From Candidatus Raymondbacteria bacterium RIFOXYA2_FULL_49_16 (GTDB lineage Bacteria > Fibrobacterota > OXYB2-FULL-49-7 > XYB2-FULL-49-35): a stretch of DNA of 64,000 nucleotides. Shown here one piece after another: positions 1 to 7,214 of the stretch. Where the stretch lies: positions 105,639 through 169,638 of the forward strand of contig MFYT01000039.1 of assembly GCA_001789205.1 (NCBI GenBank). Direction: 5' to 3'. Every line of letters starts with the position of its first letter. Positions within the stretch are counted from its first letter, which is position 1. The notes under the pieces are model-generated. The model saw only the letters and a list, made by a program, of their open reading frames with translations, did not search any database and was not told where the DNA came from. A program made the position numbers and the translations under genes.

Positions 1-537
1 ACCATCTTTATTAGTCGCAATAATAACAACTGGAGCGCCGACAGTGATGTTTAAACCTTTAGCCAAAAACTGAGGCACAAGTATTTGTCCCCGTCTAAGC
101 TCTGAGCTGCCTTCCATGATGCGCTTTTGAAGGAGCGGGACCGTCTTAAATTCCTTCTCCGGGTCAATGCCGTAAAGCCGGAGGTTGGTAGTTTCGGTAA
201 AGTTGCTTATTACGCCGCCCAATCTGATGCGTGTTGAGTAGGCCTCAACCTCCGGTATTCCCTTGAGAATGTCCTCAATGATACCAACGCCATGCGGCAT
301 CATGTTCAGGTTCATGGGCACATTTTCAATAGAAACCACATACCCTTTTTTGTGTATTTGCATCTGACCGAGCATGGCATCCGTTATCTGACCCACGATG
401 AGCGACTTGTATGAACCGGAAGCGGCCATAAAAACCTGTACGGCGATGACGCCAAGCGCTATGAGTGCTCCGACAAGCAGTGTCCGGCGTTTGTAGCGCA
501 TTAAATTACGGGCTGCTATCTTGATGATTTCAAGCAT
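1..537 (-). CDS. ABC transporter permease, FtsX/MacB-like (partial, 3' end outside window)
   Basis: The frame is open from an ATG at 537 to the left edge, giving the first 179 residues. The protein starts MLEIIKIAARNLMRYKRRTL, a short amphipathic cytoplasmic start followed by a first membrane segment (about residues 20-38), then a soluble periplasmic-type region. This is the layout of FtsX/MacB permeases that move lipoproteins, peptides or drugs. The start overlaps the last 8 bases of the ATPase gene upstream, so the two are translationally coupled and surely form one transporter. The substrate cannot be told from this part. The remaining membrane segments lie outside the window. Confidence 0.85.
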   Translation of the reverse strand, partial: MLEIIKIAARNLMRYKRRTLLVGALIALGVIAVQVFMAASGSYKSLIVGQITDAMLGQMQIHKKGYVVSIENVPMNLNMMPHGVGIIEDILKGIPEVEAYSTRIRLGGVISNFTETTNLRLYGIDPEKEFKTVPLLQKRIMEGSSELRRGQILVPQFLAKGLNITVGAPVVIIATNKDG

Positions 538-1234
538 GGTTTGCAGCCCCTTTCTCCTGCTGGCCGGTCAGGATGCCGTCCTCTATGGTGTAAATGCATT
601 CAGCCTCTCCGACGATTTTAGGGTCGTGGGTCGAAAAAATGAAGGTCGTGCTGAGTTCGTCGCGCATCTTTTTCATGAGGCTTAGAATCATATACGCGGT
701 TTTATGGTCCAGATTGGCCGTGGGCTCATCCGCCAACACCAGCTTGGGGCTCGTCACAAGCGCCCGCGCGATGGCCACCCGCTGTTTCTGCCCGCCGGAT
801 ATCTGGTCCGGATATTTTTCGCTTTGATCGGCCATTTCAACAGCTTCCAGAAGGTTCAGCACAAGCTTCCGCCGTTCCGCCGCCGGAGTGTCCCGCACCA
901 TGACGAGTGGGTATTCCACATTCTCGTACACAGTGAGGATGGGCACCAGGTTAAAATCCTGAAAAATGAATCCTATGTTGCCCCCCCTGAATTTAGCACT
1001 GTTGGTTCTATCAAGTGCCAAAACATTGGACCCGCCTACGTCGAGTCTTCCAGACGATGGTTTGTCCAGACAACCGATAAGATTAAGAAGTGTCGTCTTC
1101 CCGCTTCCGGACGGCCCAATAAACGAGGTGATGGTTCCTGCCTCTATTGAGAAGCTGACGTCTTTCAGCGCCTGGACTGTTACTGTTCCAGTCTCATAAA
1201 ATTTTCCCACGTTCTCAGCCTTAACTATTGTCAT
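530..1234 (-). CDS. ABC transporter ATP-binding protein, LolD/MacB type
   Basis: A 234-residue ATPase subunit. Walker A (GPSGSGKTT, about residue 41), Q-loop (FIFQDFNLVP), signature motif (ISGGQKQR), Walker B (LVLADEPTANLD) and H-loop (STHDP) are all present and in order. Length and motifs fit the LolD/MacB/FtsE-type group that pairs with FtsX-like permeases; the permease gene overlaps it directly downstream. It lies 53 bases after the arsenic-type operon on the same strand and could be read through from it, but its own substrate is unknown and the association with arsenic is only positional. Confidence 0.92.
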   Translation of the reverse strand: MTIVKAENVGKFYETGTVTVQALKDVSFSIEAGTITSFIGPSGSGKTTLLNLIGCLDKPSSGRLDVGGSNVLALDRTNSAKFRGGNIGFIFQDFNLVPILTVYENVEYPLVMVRDTPAAERRKLVLNLLEAVEMADQSEKYPDQISGGQKQRVAIARALVTSPKLVLADEPTANLDHKTAYMILSLMKKMRDELSTTFIFSTHDPKIVGEAECIYTIEDGILTGQQEKGAANHA

Positions 1235-1287
1235 GAAATATTTCCTTTTGTGTTAAACATAATGCCGTTCATTTTGTTTCTTTAAGT

Positions 1288-1986
1288 TCAAAATCCAAAA
1301 TACAACCCGAAATTATTTGTCAGCACCAGATAAACCCCGACCAGTATAAACAATACCGCTGTCACTCGCCTCACCCACAATTCAATGATCGTCAGCTTGT
1401 TGAAAACAGAACCTACAAGGTGTGCTCCGAACGCCAACAACAGCGAAAAACCAATTACCGGCAAGGCCGTGCCCACGCCATAAAGCACAGGCATTACAAG
1501 CGCTGAATTGTTTTTAATCGCAAGCGGGATAAGCCCTCCAAAGAAAAGACCGGCGGAAGTTGGACAAAAGGCCATTGCAAAAAGGACCCCCAGAATACCT
1601 GCGCCCCACACGCCGGTATTATCTATCCGCGCCTGGAGCCCCTGTGTCATCCCCTTTCCACCAAAGCCAAATCTGAACAGGTCGAGCAGAAGCACCCCCA
1701 CTGCAAGGCAAACCGGCCCAATAATCTTACTCATGTTGTTCTGGAGAAAATTCGATACACCGGGAATTGTGAGCAGGCTTTTTATAACCAGCATGCCCAC
1801 CGTAAGATAGGCAAGCGCACGGCCAAGCGTATAGAGCAATCCCGCGAAAAGGACTGTCCGCGTGGATCCCACACGCCTGCCCACATACGATATTGCCGCG
1901 ATGTTCGTGGCAAGCGGGCAGGGGCTGATGGAGGTCAGTATCCCCAACCAGAGAGCGGCCCCCATGGCCACAAACGTTTCATTCAT
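1288..1986 (-). CDS. arsG: ArsG-like exporter (DsbD/CcdA-fold membrane protein)
   Basis: A 232-residue membrane protein with about six hydrophobic segments, of the cytochrome c biogenesis/DsbD transmembrane type. The start contains a Pro-Cys pair in the first membrane segment (SISPCPLATN) and a second, CPTSAG, near residue 140, the paired cysteines expected of this fold. In ArsEFG systems (described in Shewanella) a protein of this family exports aminoaromatic arsenicals. The ATG overlaps the stop of the upstream arsF-like gene (ATGA), and it follows an arsR-headed operon, which supports the call. A general thiol-disulfide transporter is the alternative. Confidence 0.72.
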   Translation of the reverse strand: MNETFVAMGAALWLGILTSISPCPLATNIAAISYVGRRVGSTRTVLFAGLLYTLGRALAYLTVGMLVIKSLLTIPGVSNFLQNNMSKIIGPVCLAVGVLLLDLFRFGFGGKGMTQGLQARIDNTGVWGAGILGVLFAMAFCPTSAGLFFGGLIPLAIKNNSALVMPVLYGVGTALPVIGFSLLLAFGAHLVGSVFNKLTIIELWVRRVTAVLFILVGVYLVLTNNFGLYFGF

Positions 1987-2522
1987 GACTTAAATTCCTT
2001 TTCAAACGCTTTAATCTCTTCACGGATGTATACCCTGAAAGCGTTCTCATCTCCCAGGAGTTCCCATATTTTTGCACAATTTTTCCAGCCCATCTCCTTC
2101 CCGTCTTTAACGCAAGAAAGAACAACGGACTTTGAATATAAGCTGTAATCCTTGGCAAAATGTTCGTTCTGCTTATCCTGAATGTTCAGCATCTTCCATT
2201 CCATGCTACCGCTCTTCAGTTCGTCCTTGAACGAAGCTTCGACCTCTGCGCGGGTATATTTTTCAATCTTCTGGCACGAAGGGCACCGGTAACTTGTCAT
2301 GAAATAATAGACGTATATCTTCCCGCCATTTTTCACCTGCTGTTTGGCAGATGCCGTATCGGTCTTTGCGGGGGTACTCTGCACGATCTTTTGTTTTGCC
2401 TGCGGCGCTGCGGTTTTGGGCGCTTCGGCAAACCCGTTGCTGCAACTGCAATTGGGAAGGCTGAACATCGTAATGCCGATAAGCATGATTGCAACCATTA
2501 GACTTTTTTCACTGTTGAACAT
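1983..2522 (-). CDS. arsF: ArsF-like exported redox protein (nitroaromatic arsenical reductase subunit family)
   Basis: A small exported protein: an N-terminal hydrophobic segment, a low-complexity Ala/Lys/Thr linker, then a thioredoxin-like region beginning KIYVYYFMTSYRCPSCQKIE with a CPSC pair and two further cysteines (SCVKDG, NCAKIW). This matches the ArsF family found beside ArsG, which in ArsEFG systems takes part in reducing nitro groups of aromatic arsenicals. An open frame extends to 2564, but the ATG at 2522 is preferred because AAAGGA lies at a good distance before it; 2537 is another candidate. It overlaps arsG downstream by four bases. Function is inferred from family and context. 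Confidence 0.7.
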   Translation of the reverse strand: MFNSEKSLMVAIMLIGITMFSLPNCSCSNGFAEAPKTAAPQAKQKIVQSTPAKTDTASAKQQVKNGGKIYVYYFMTSYRCPSCQKIEKYTRAEVEASFKDELKSGSMEWKMLNIQDKQNEHFAKDYSLYSKSVVLSCVKDGKEMGWKNCAKIWELLGDENAFRVYIREEIKAFEKEFKS

Positions 2523-2550
2523 ACCATATCCTTTCATTATTTTTAAAACC

Positions 2551-3846
2551 CTACAAGGTTCCATATATTAATCCGGAAATCGTCGCCATTATAACTACCA
2601 GCGAAATGTACGCCATGGTCTTTTTGATTCCCATTATGCTGTTCAGCACCAGCATGTTCTGCAGCGAAAGTGCCGGGCCTGCCAGCAATAGGGCCAATGC
2701 AGGGCCTTTGCCCATTCCGGCAGCCATGAGTCCCTGGAGAATGGGAACTTCGGTGAGCGTTGCAAAATACATGAACGCACCCACAACCGACGCAAGGAGA
2801 TTTGCCCGCAGAGAATTGCCGCCAACGGCCGCGGTTATCCATTCGGAAGGAATGATGCCTTCGTGACCAACGCGGCCGAGTGCAAATCCGGCAACGAGAA
2901 CGCCGAAAAGCAGAAGTGGAAAGATCTGTTTTACAAATCCCCAGGTTGCAGAGAGCCAGTCACCAGCCTCGCCCTTGTCTGTACCTGTAATTACTGTAAG
3001 GCCCAGAATACCGGCAATAAACGCAATTATTGGTTGATGCGGGAACAAGAATGCGAGGACCACGGGTGATATTGTTGCTACTGCGACCTTCCACCATGGT
3101 ATTTTCAGCCATGCTATTAAGGCCATGCCCAAACCAAGGGCAAAAAGGCCGGTGATGGGCCACTTCAGCCCATAAATAAAGTGCCACGGGCCTGTTTCCT
3201 GGACTGGTTTGCCCCAGTTTGCAAAAACAAGTATGCCGATCATGGACGCAAAATAAAGCGCTGTCTGCCACAGGGGCCGGCCAGCTTCTGCGTCCGGCAT
3301 GGCCATCTGGGCCGCGTTCTTCTGCGCTTCTTCTTTCCTGAAAATGAACTGCATTATCAACCCAATGACAACGCTGAACCCGATTGCGCCAACCGCACGG
3401 GCCACTCCCATCTCAAGGCCAAGAATGCGGGCAGTTAAAATGATGGCCAGGACATTGATGGCGGGTCCGGAATACAGAAATGCTGTTGCCGGGCCAATGC
3501 CAGCGCCCATCCGGTATATGCCTGCGAAGAGAGGCAGCACGGTGCATGAACAGACCGCCAGTACTGTGCCTGAAACCGAGGCCACTCCATAGGCCAGGAC
3601 CTTGTTCGCCTTTGCGCCCAGATACTTCATCACCGATGCCTGGCTCACAAAAACGCCTATTGCACCAGCTATGAAAAAGGCCGGCACCAGACATAGCAAC
3701 ACATGTTCGCGCGCATACCATTTTACAAGGTTCAGCGCCTCGGATATTGCATTGTTGAACCGGGGTGCATCAACAGGCAAATAATAGATGCCTATGAACA
3801 GCGCAACTACCCAGAATAGCGGTTTTAATTCCTTTTTCAGCAGCAT
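2551..3846 (-). CDS. ArsP-like permease (DUF318/SO_0444 family)
   Basis: A 431-residue polytopic membrane protein with about ten hydrophobic segments. The hallmark stretch near residue 115 reads VCSCTVLPLFAGIYRMGAGI, followed by FLYSGPAINVLA, which is diagnostic for the ArsP/DUF318 permease family. Relatives export trivalent organoarsenicals or thiophilic metals. The protein starts with a short basic segment before the first membrane helix. It is the third hydrophobic product of an arsR-headed operon that also carries an arsG-like exporter, so the unit has two candidate efflux proteins. Whether the substrate is methylarsenite, an aromatic arsenical or copper/zinc cannot be decided from sequence. 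Confidence 0.82.
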   Translation of the reverse strand: MLLKKELKPLFWVVALFIGIYYLPVDAPRFNNAISEALNLVKWYAREHVLLCLVPAFFIAGAIGVFVSQASVMKYLGAKANKVLAYGVASVSGTVLAVCSCTVLPLFAGIYRMGAGIGPATAFLYSGPAINVLAIILTARILGLEMGVARAVGAIGFSVVIGLIMQFIFRKEEAQKNAAQMAMPDAEAGRPLWQTALYFASMIGILVFANWGKPVQETGPWHFIYGLKWPITGLFALGLGMALIAWLKIPWWKVAVATISPVVLAFLFPHQPIIAFIAGILGLTVITGTDKGEAGDWLSATWGFVKQIFPLLLFGVLVAGFALGRVGHEGIIPSEWITAAVGGNSLRANLLASVVGAFMYFATLTEVPILQGLMAAGMGKGPALALLLAGPALSLQNMLVLNSIMGIKKTMAYISLVVIMATISGLIYGTL

Positions 3847-3891
3847 GCGAGCAACTCTTTTCCTTTTGTTGCAACAGCGGCAATAGCTTCT

Positions 3892-4137
3892 TCAGTAATC
3901 TGAAATTGCAATAACCTTCTTTGCTTCTTCGAGCGATGGCACTTTGCCTGTTAATTTAACCACACCGTCGACAGCCAGGGCAGGGGTCATCATTACATTG
4001 AAGGCCATGATCTCGTTAATGTCCGTGACTTTGACCAGTTCATACTCGATCCCAAGCTCTTTTGCCGCCTGCTCCGCAACTTCTGCCAGTTTTTTGCATT
4101 TTGGGCACCCGGTGCCCAGAATTGATAGTTTTTTCAT
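3892..4137 (-). CDS. small thioredoxin-like protein (redox-active disulfide protein 2 family)
   Basis: An 81-residue cytoplasmic protein with a thioredoxin-like fold. The active site CPKC is at residues 11-14 (GTGCPKCKKL), and the cis-proline motif is MTPAL near residue 51. This is the MTH895/TM0996 type that often accompanies ArsP-like permeases and ArsR regulators. It lies between the ferredoxin-like gene (19-base gap) and the permease gene on the same strand. A likely role is supplying electrons for arsenical or metal-thiol reduction before export, but that is inferred from context. Confidence 0.85.
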   Translation of the reverse strand: MKKLSILGTGCPKCKKLAEVAEQAAKELGIEYELVKVTDINEIMAFNVMMTPALAVDGVVKLTGKVPSLEEAKKVIAISDY

Positions 4138-4156
4138 GAAAACCTCTTTCTGTTAT

Positions 4157-4381
4157 TTACCAGCCCAGTTTTTCCTGGCCATTGCATGGCTGAACGATCT
4201 CCTCAACAGCTTTGTTCTTGCATAAGAGCTTGCATTTCAGGCAGCCTGAACAAAAATAGAAATCAACCCAGGGCTTGTCTGTTTTATCCTCTTTGAAAAC
4301 CGCCTTCTTTTCGCATAGTTCCAATACGTCGCACAGGTCGCAATTTGAACATATCCGGGGATTAATCATCGCGCGTTTCAT
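4157..4381 (-). CDS. small two-[4Fe-4S] ferredoxin-like protein
   Basis: A 74-residue protein with two cysteine clusters, CSNCDLCDVLELC near the start and CSGCLKCKLLC in the middle, plus single cysteines later. Spacing resembles a bacterial 2x[4Fe-4S] ferredoxin. It sits directly after arsR and before the thioredoxin gene, within one operon, so it probably passes electrons to a reduction step in the same pathway. In ArsEFG systems a small protein named ArsE fills the third slot; I cannot confirm that this is ArsE. No membrane segment or signal peptide is visible. Confidence 0.75.
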   Translation of the reverse strand: MKRAMINPRICSNCDLCDVLELCEKKAVFKEDKTDKPWVDFYFCSGCLKCKLLCKNKAVEEIVQPCNGQEKLGW

Positions 4382-4386
4382 GGTAT

Positions 4387-4704
4387 TTATCCTACTGATG
4401 CGAGCTGCTCTTTTGCCCTGTCATGGATGACCTTTTCAATGCACCCAAGAAACTGAAGGATGCACGGCACTTTGAGATGGTAAAAAACCATGGTCCCACG
4501 TTTGTCGTCAGTCACAATACCGGCGTTCTTGAGAACAGAAAGATGCTTGGATACTGTCGAGATATCATCCCCGACAAAGTCCGTCAGTTCGCAAACGCAA
4601 TGCTCTCTCTCCACCAGCTTCTCAATTATAAGCAGGCGGGTAGGATGAGCCATAGCCTTTATAATATTCGCCCTGGCCTCGTATTTGTACATTACTGATG
4701 GCAT
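4387..4704 (-). CDS. arsR: ArsR/SmtB-family metalloregulator
   Basis: A 105-residue winged-helix repressor. After an N-terminal helix (ANIIKAMAHPTRLLIIEKL) comes the motif REHCVCELTDF, the Cys-x-Cys of the classical arsenite site in ArsR, then the recognition helix region DISTVSKHLSVLKNAGIV and the wing (GTMVFYHLKVP). A further cysteine (VPCIL) could complete a three-coordinate arsenic site. It heads the minus-strand operon ending in arsG and is preceded by AAAGGAG. It should repress the operon until a trivalent arsenical binds; this is family knowledge, not tested here. Confidence 0.9.
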   Translation of the reverse strand: MPSVMYKYEARANIIKAMAHPTRLLIIEKLVEREHCVCELTDFVGDDISTVSKHLSVLKNAGIVTDDKRGTMVFYHLKVPCILQFLGCIEKVIHDRAKEQLASVG

Positions 4705-4729
4705 AAGACTCCTTTGTTGGTTATTTGGT

Positions 4730-4759
4730 AAAATAGTAAAACAAGCAATTCATAAGCAA
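4730..4759 (-). promoter_or_regulatory. candidate arsR operon promoter
   Basis: Reading leftwards, TTGCTT (4754-4759) and TATTTT (4730-4735) are separated by 18 bases, a weak sigma70-like match about 25 bases ahead of the arsR start. A short direct repeat GTAAAATA-GTAAAA (4728-4741) overlaps the -10 box and could be the ArsR site. Confidence 0.35.
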
Positions 4760-5079
4760 GTTTTTTGGTTCGCCGATACGTATTATATTACGGAAATGTT
4801 TAAACAGAACTTACAAATATTTAGCTTTTAAAATGAGGGCCTTGCCTTGGTGACCGACCGGCAACTTTCATTTTCATAAGTAATTAATGAACGGAGAATT
4901 TGTGTCCACGGCATGCAAGACACTGCAAGCAATGAAAACGCAGGAAATTGCCTTCATTCTGGAATTTCCTCTATTAATCCATTAATTGTGATAATTGTGA
5001 AAGTCATTAATAATTTAAAAATACAATAAAAGGCAGAAGGATTAAAACTTGCATTTTATTGATCGTGTGATTATATTTA
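4760..5079. other. AT-rich intergenic stretch without a recognisable gene
   Basis: Between the arsR promoter and the TetR regulator. No convincing reading frame or RNA gene is visible. It holds one perfect 8-base inverted repeat, AGGAAATT (4942-4949) and AATTTCCT (4963-4970), with a 13-base loop and no following T run, so it is not a clear terminator. It presumably contains the divergent upstream regions of arsR and tetR. Confidence 0.5.
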
Positions 5080-5107
5080 TACTGATCGATGAGTATGTAA
5101 GTCACTA
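5080..5107 (+). promoter_or_regulatory. operator-like palindrome before the TetR gene
   Basis: TACTGATC (5080-5087) and AGTCACTA (5100-5107) form an imperfect inverted repeat ending one base before the preferred tetR start. The same half-sites occur before the downstream operon at 5766-5795. The position suggests autoregulation and argues that the gene starts at 5109, not farther upstream. Confidence 0.55.
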
Positions 5108-5108
5108 T

Positions 5109-5735
5109 ATGCGAAAAACCAAGGAAAATACAGAGATCTCGAAACTGCGTATTCTTATGGCAGCGGATAAGGAATTCTGCCAGCGAGGATTTATTGCTGC
5201 CAATATGGATGCCATTGCCGCGGCCGCGGGTATGACAAAAGGCGCCATATTCTGGCACTATGAAAGTAAAATCGGGCTTTTTCGTGCCATTATAAAGCGC
5301 GCGATCCAAAGGATACAGGCCATTTTCCAGGAGACATTATCAGCCTCTGAACCTGTGGCAATCCTTGAAAAGTTCAGGGAACTCTTCAAACGAATCAAAA
5401 AGGACAATGCTTTTAATGTACTCTTGGTATTGAGCGATGCGGACAAAACAAAGGACATTCCAAAGGACGTGCTTGTTGAGTGCAACAAAGACATAGCAGA
5501 AATCATGACAGAGGTGGACCGCATACTATTAGAAGCGAAAAAAAGCGGTGAATTGCGTGCAGACACAGATGTTCAAAACATCCTTATTACCATGGTCCTT
5601 GTTATGAGCGGGTTTGCCAAAATCAAAGAATTTAGGAGTCTGATTGATCCCTTTGGCAGGAATATTGACGATGAATCTGTTATAAATACTCTGTTCAATG
5701 GGTTGCTTTCATTTCAGAAAAAAGGACAAAAATAA
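5109..5735 (+). CDS. TetR/AcrR-family transcriptional regulator
   Basis: About 208 residues. The N-terminal HTH is clear: ILMAADKEFCQRGFIAANMDAIAAAAGMTKGAIFWHYESKIGLF in the usual order, with the GAxFxHYxxK motif. The C-terminal helical ligand domain is unassigned, as is usual. The frame opens at 5049 but the ATG at 5109 is chosen because the segment before it is an operator-like palindrome and because TetR proteins start shortly before this helix. It lies directly upstream of, and in line with, an envelope transport operon whose leader has a matching palindrome, so it probably represses that operon and itself. Confidence 0.9.
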   Translation: MRKTKENTEISKLRILMAADKEFCQRGFIAANMDAIAAAAGMTKGAIFWHYESKIGLFRAIIKRAIQRIQAIFQETLSASEPVAILEKFRELFKRIKKDNAFNVLLVLSDADKTKDIPKDVLVECNKDIAEIMTEVDRILLEAKKSGELRADTDVQNILITMVLVMSGFAKIKEFRSLIDPFGRNIDDESVINTLFNGLLSFQKKGQK

Positions 5736-5765
5736 CAGAAAGCCCATTTTTATGTACTTTTAACA

Positions 5766-5795
5766 TACTGACCAATATGTATGTATAGGTCAGTA
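5766..5795 (+). promoter_or_regulatory. operator-like perfect palindrome before the envelope transport operon
   Basis: TACTGACC (5766-5773) and GGTCAGTA (5788-5795) are a perfect 8-base inverted repeat with a 14-base AT-rich spacer, 26 bases ahead of the barrel-protein start. It matches the half-sites before the tetR gene (spacer there 12 bases). It is the likely binding site of the adjacent TetR protein. Confidence 0.65.
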
Positions 5796-5821
5796 AATGT
5801 TTCACACCAGGAGAGGAGTGT

Positions 5822-7180
5822 ATGCGATTTTTAACCGTGGTTTTCAGCATGGTCTTTTTCCTTATGGTGCAAACCTTCCTTTTTGCGCAAGGGTTATTTG
5901 AAAGCGCTGGCCAGGAGGCTTCCAGTGCTGGAAACGAAGAGGCAAATCCGCTTTCTTTAAGCGGGTATTTAAAAGGTTCTCTCTGTGGCGGGCAAGACAA
6001 CAACCATGTAATAGTTTCTTCAGGTAATGCCCAGGTATCGCTGAAACTTACGGCTGAAAGATCCGGATTGGCCAAGGCCTTTTCCGAAGTCCGTCTCAAT
6101 GGCGGAAAAATCCGTGATTCATCGTCAATTGCGTGTGATGTTCGTGAAGCCTGGGCTTCTGCTTCTCCAGGGCCCTTTGATATCAAATTGGGGCGGCAAA
6201 TTATCTCCTGGGGGCGGGCAGATGGCATCAATCCGACCAACACAATTACTCCAAAGGACGAAACCGCCCTTTCCTCTGAATTGGACGATACGCGACTTGG
6301 CAACGAGCTTCTTCAGGTCAGGGCGAAAATAGGGTCTGCAAGCATCCAGGGAATTTGGGTCCCCTATTTTAGGCCCGATGTATTACCCCTTTCAGGCGCA
6401 CAAATTCCCTCTGGAATAACATTGGCAGCACCTGCATATCCTGATTCGCGGGTGAATCATGCGGGTTATGCACTTCGCATGGAATACGCCTTTCCCTTAG
6501 TCGATGGCTCTGTTTCGTATTTCAATGGCTATCCAACGCTTCCGGGTTTTGATTTTTCAATAGGCCAGAGCGGCCTTTTACTCATGCCGCGCGCGTATCG
6601 CATCCATTCTATTGGCGCTGATTTTTCAACAACAATCAACGCAATTGGCCTGCGAGGCGAGGCAGCCATTAAATACCCTTACGATAACTATGAAAAGTAT
6701 ACCTATGTACCCAATCCCTATGCGCAATATGTCGCAGGGCTCGATAAATCCATTGGTAATTGGAATATTCTGCTCCAATATTCAGGCCTCTACGTTGTTG
6801 ATTATCAGAAAATCGCTGACCCTGTGCTGTCCGACCCGTTTAATCCCATGGTCCAGGCGTTCTATGCCTTTGAATTGGCGCGTGCCAATATCATCCAGAT
6901 GAACAGGTTGTTTACCGGAACTGCGGACAAATTTAGCCATGCATGCACAGGCAACGTGCAGTGGAACACGCTCTACGAAACCCTGCATTTCAGATTGGCA
7001 GGCATGTATAATTTTACCACAAAAGACTATGCGATCAATCCAAGCGTTTCCTACGATATCGCTGATGCCGTCACTCTGGTCGCGGGCGGCCGCTACCTCA
7101 ATGGGCCCGATGGAAATCTGAATGCCATGATCACCAATCTGATGAGTTTTGTATATACTGAACTCAAGGTATCGTTCTAG
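5822..7180 (+). CDS. outer-membrane beta-barrel protein (DUF1302-like porin type)
   Basis: A 452-residue exported protein. A signal peptide ends near residue 23 (FLFAQG); the rest is rich in alternating hydrophobic/polar strands and ends in a terminal aromatic residue (TELKVSF), typical of an outer-membrane barrel. Around residue 120 lies KLGRQIISWGRADGINPTN, a motif typical of DUF1302-like barrels that accompany MMPL transporters. A strong Shine-Dalgarno GAGAGGAG precedes the start. It is the first gene of the TetR-controlled operon with the RND transporter and LolA-like protein, so it may form the outer-membrane end of a lipid or hydrophobic-compound transport route. Confidence 0.75.
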   Translation: MRFLTVVFSMVFFLMVQTFLFAQGLFESAGQEASSAGNEEANPLSLSGYLKGSLCGGQDNNHVIVSSGNAQVSLKLTAERSGLAKAFSEVRLNGGKIRDSSSIACDVREAWASASPGPFDIKLGRQIISWGRADGINPTNTITPKDETALSSELDDTRLGNELLQVRAKIGSASIQGIWVPYFRPDVLPLSGAQIPSGITLAAPAYPDSRVNHAGYALRMEYAFPLVDGSVSYFNGYPTLPGFDFSIGQSGLLLMPRAYRIHSIGADFSTTINAIGLRGEAAIKYPYDNYEKYTYVPNPYAQYVAGLDKSIGNWNILLQYSGLYVVDYQKIADPVLSDPFNPMVQAFYAFELARANIIQMNRLFTGTADKFSHACTGNVQWNTLYETLHFRLAGMYNFTTKDYAINPSVSYDIADAVTLVAGGRYLNGPDGNLNAMITNLMSFVYTELKVSF

Positions 7181-7214
7181 CCTTCTATGCAATAGAAAGA
7201 GAGGATTGTGCGCC

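Noticed and set aside
4942-4970. Perfect 8-base inverted repeat in the gap before tetR
   Set aside because: No T run or neighbouring gene end makes it a terminator, and it is not repeated elsewhere in the window.
5695-6303. Minus-strand open frame of 202 codons over the TetR end and the barrel gene
   Set aside because: It crosses the operator and two well-supported genes and has no ribosome site.
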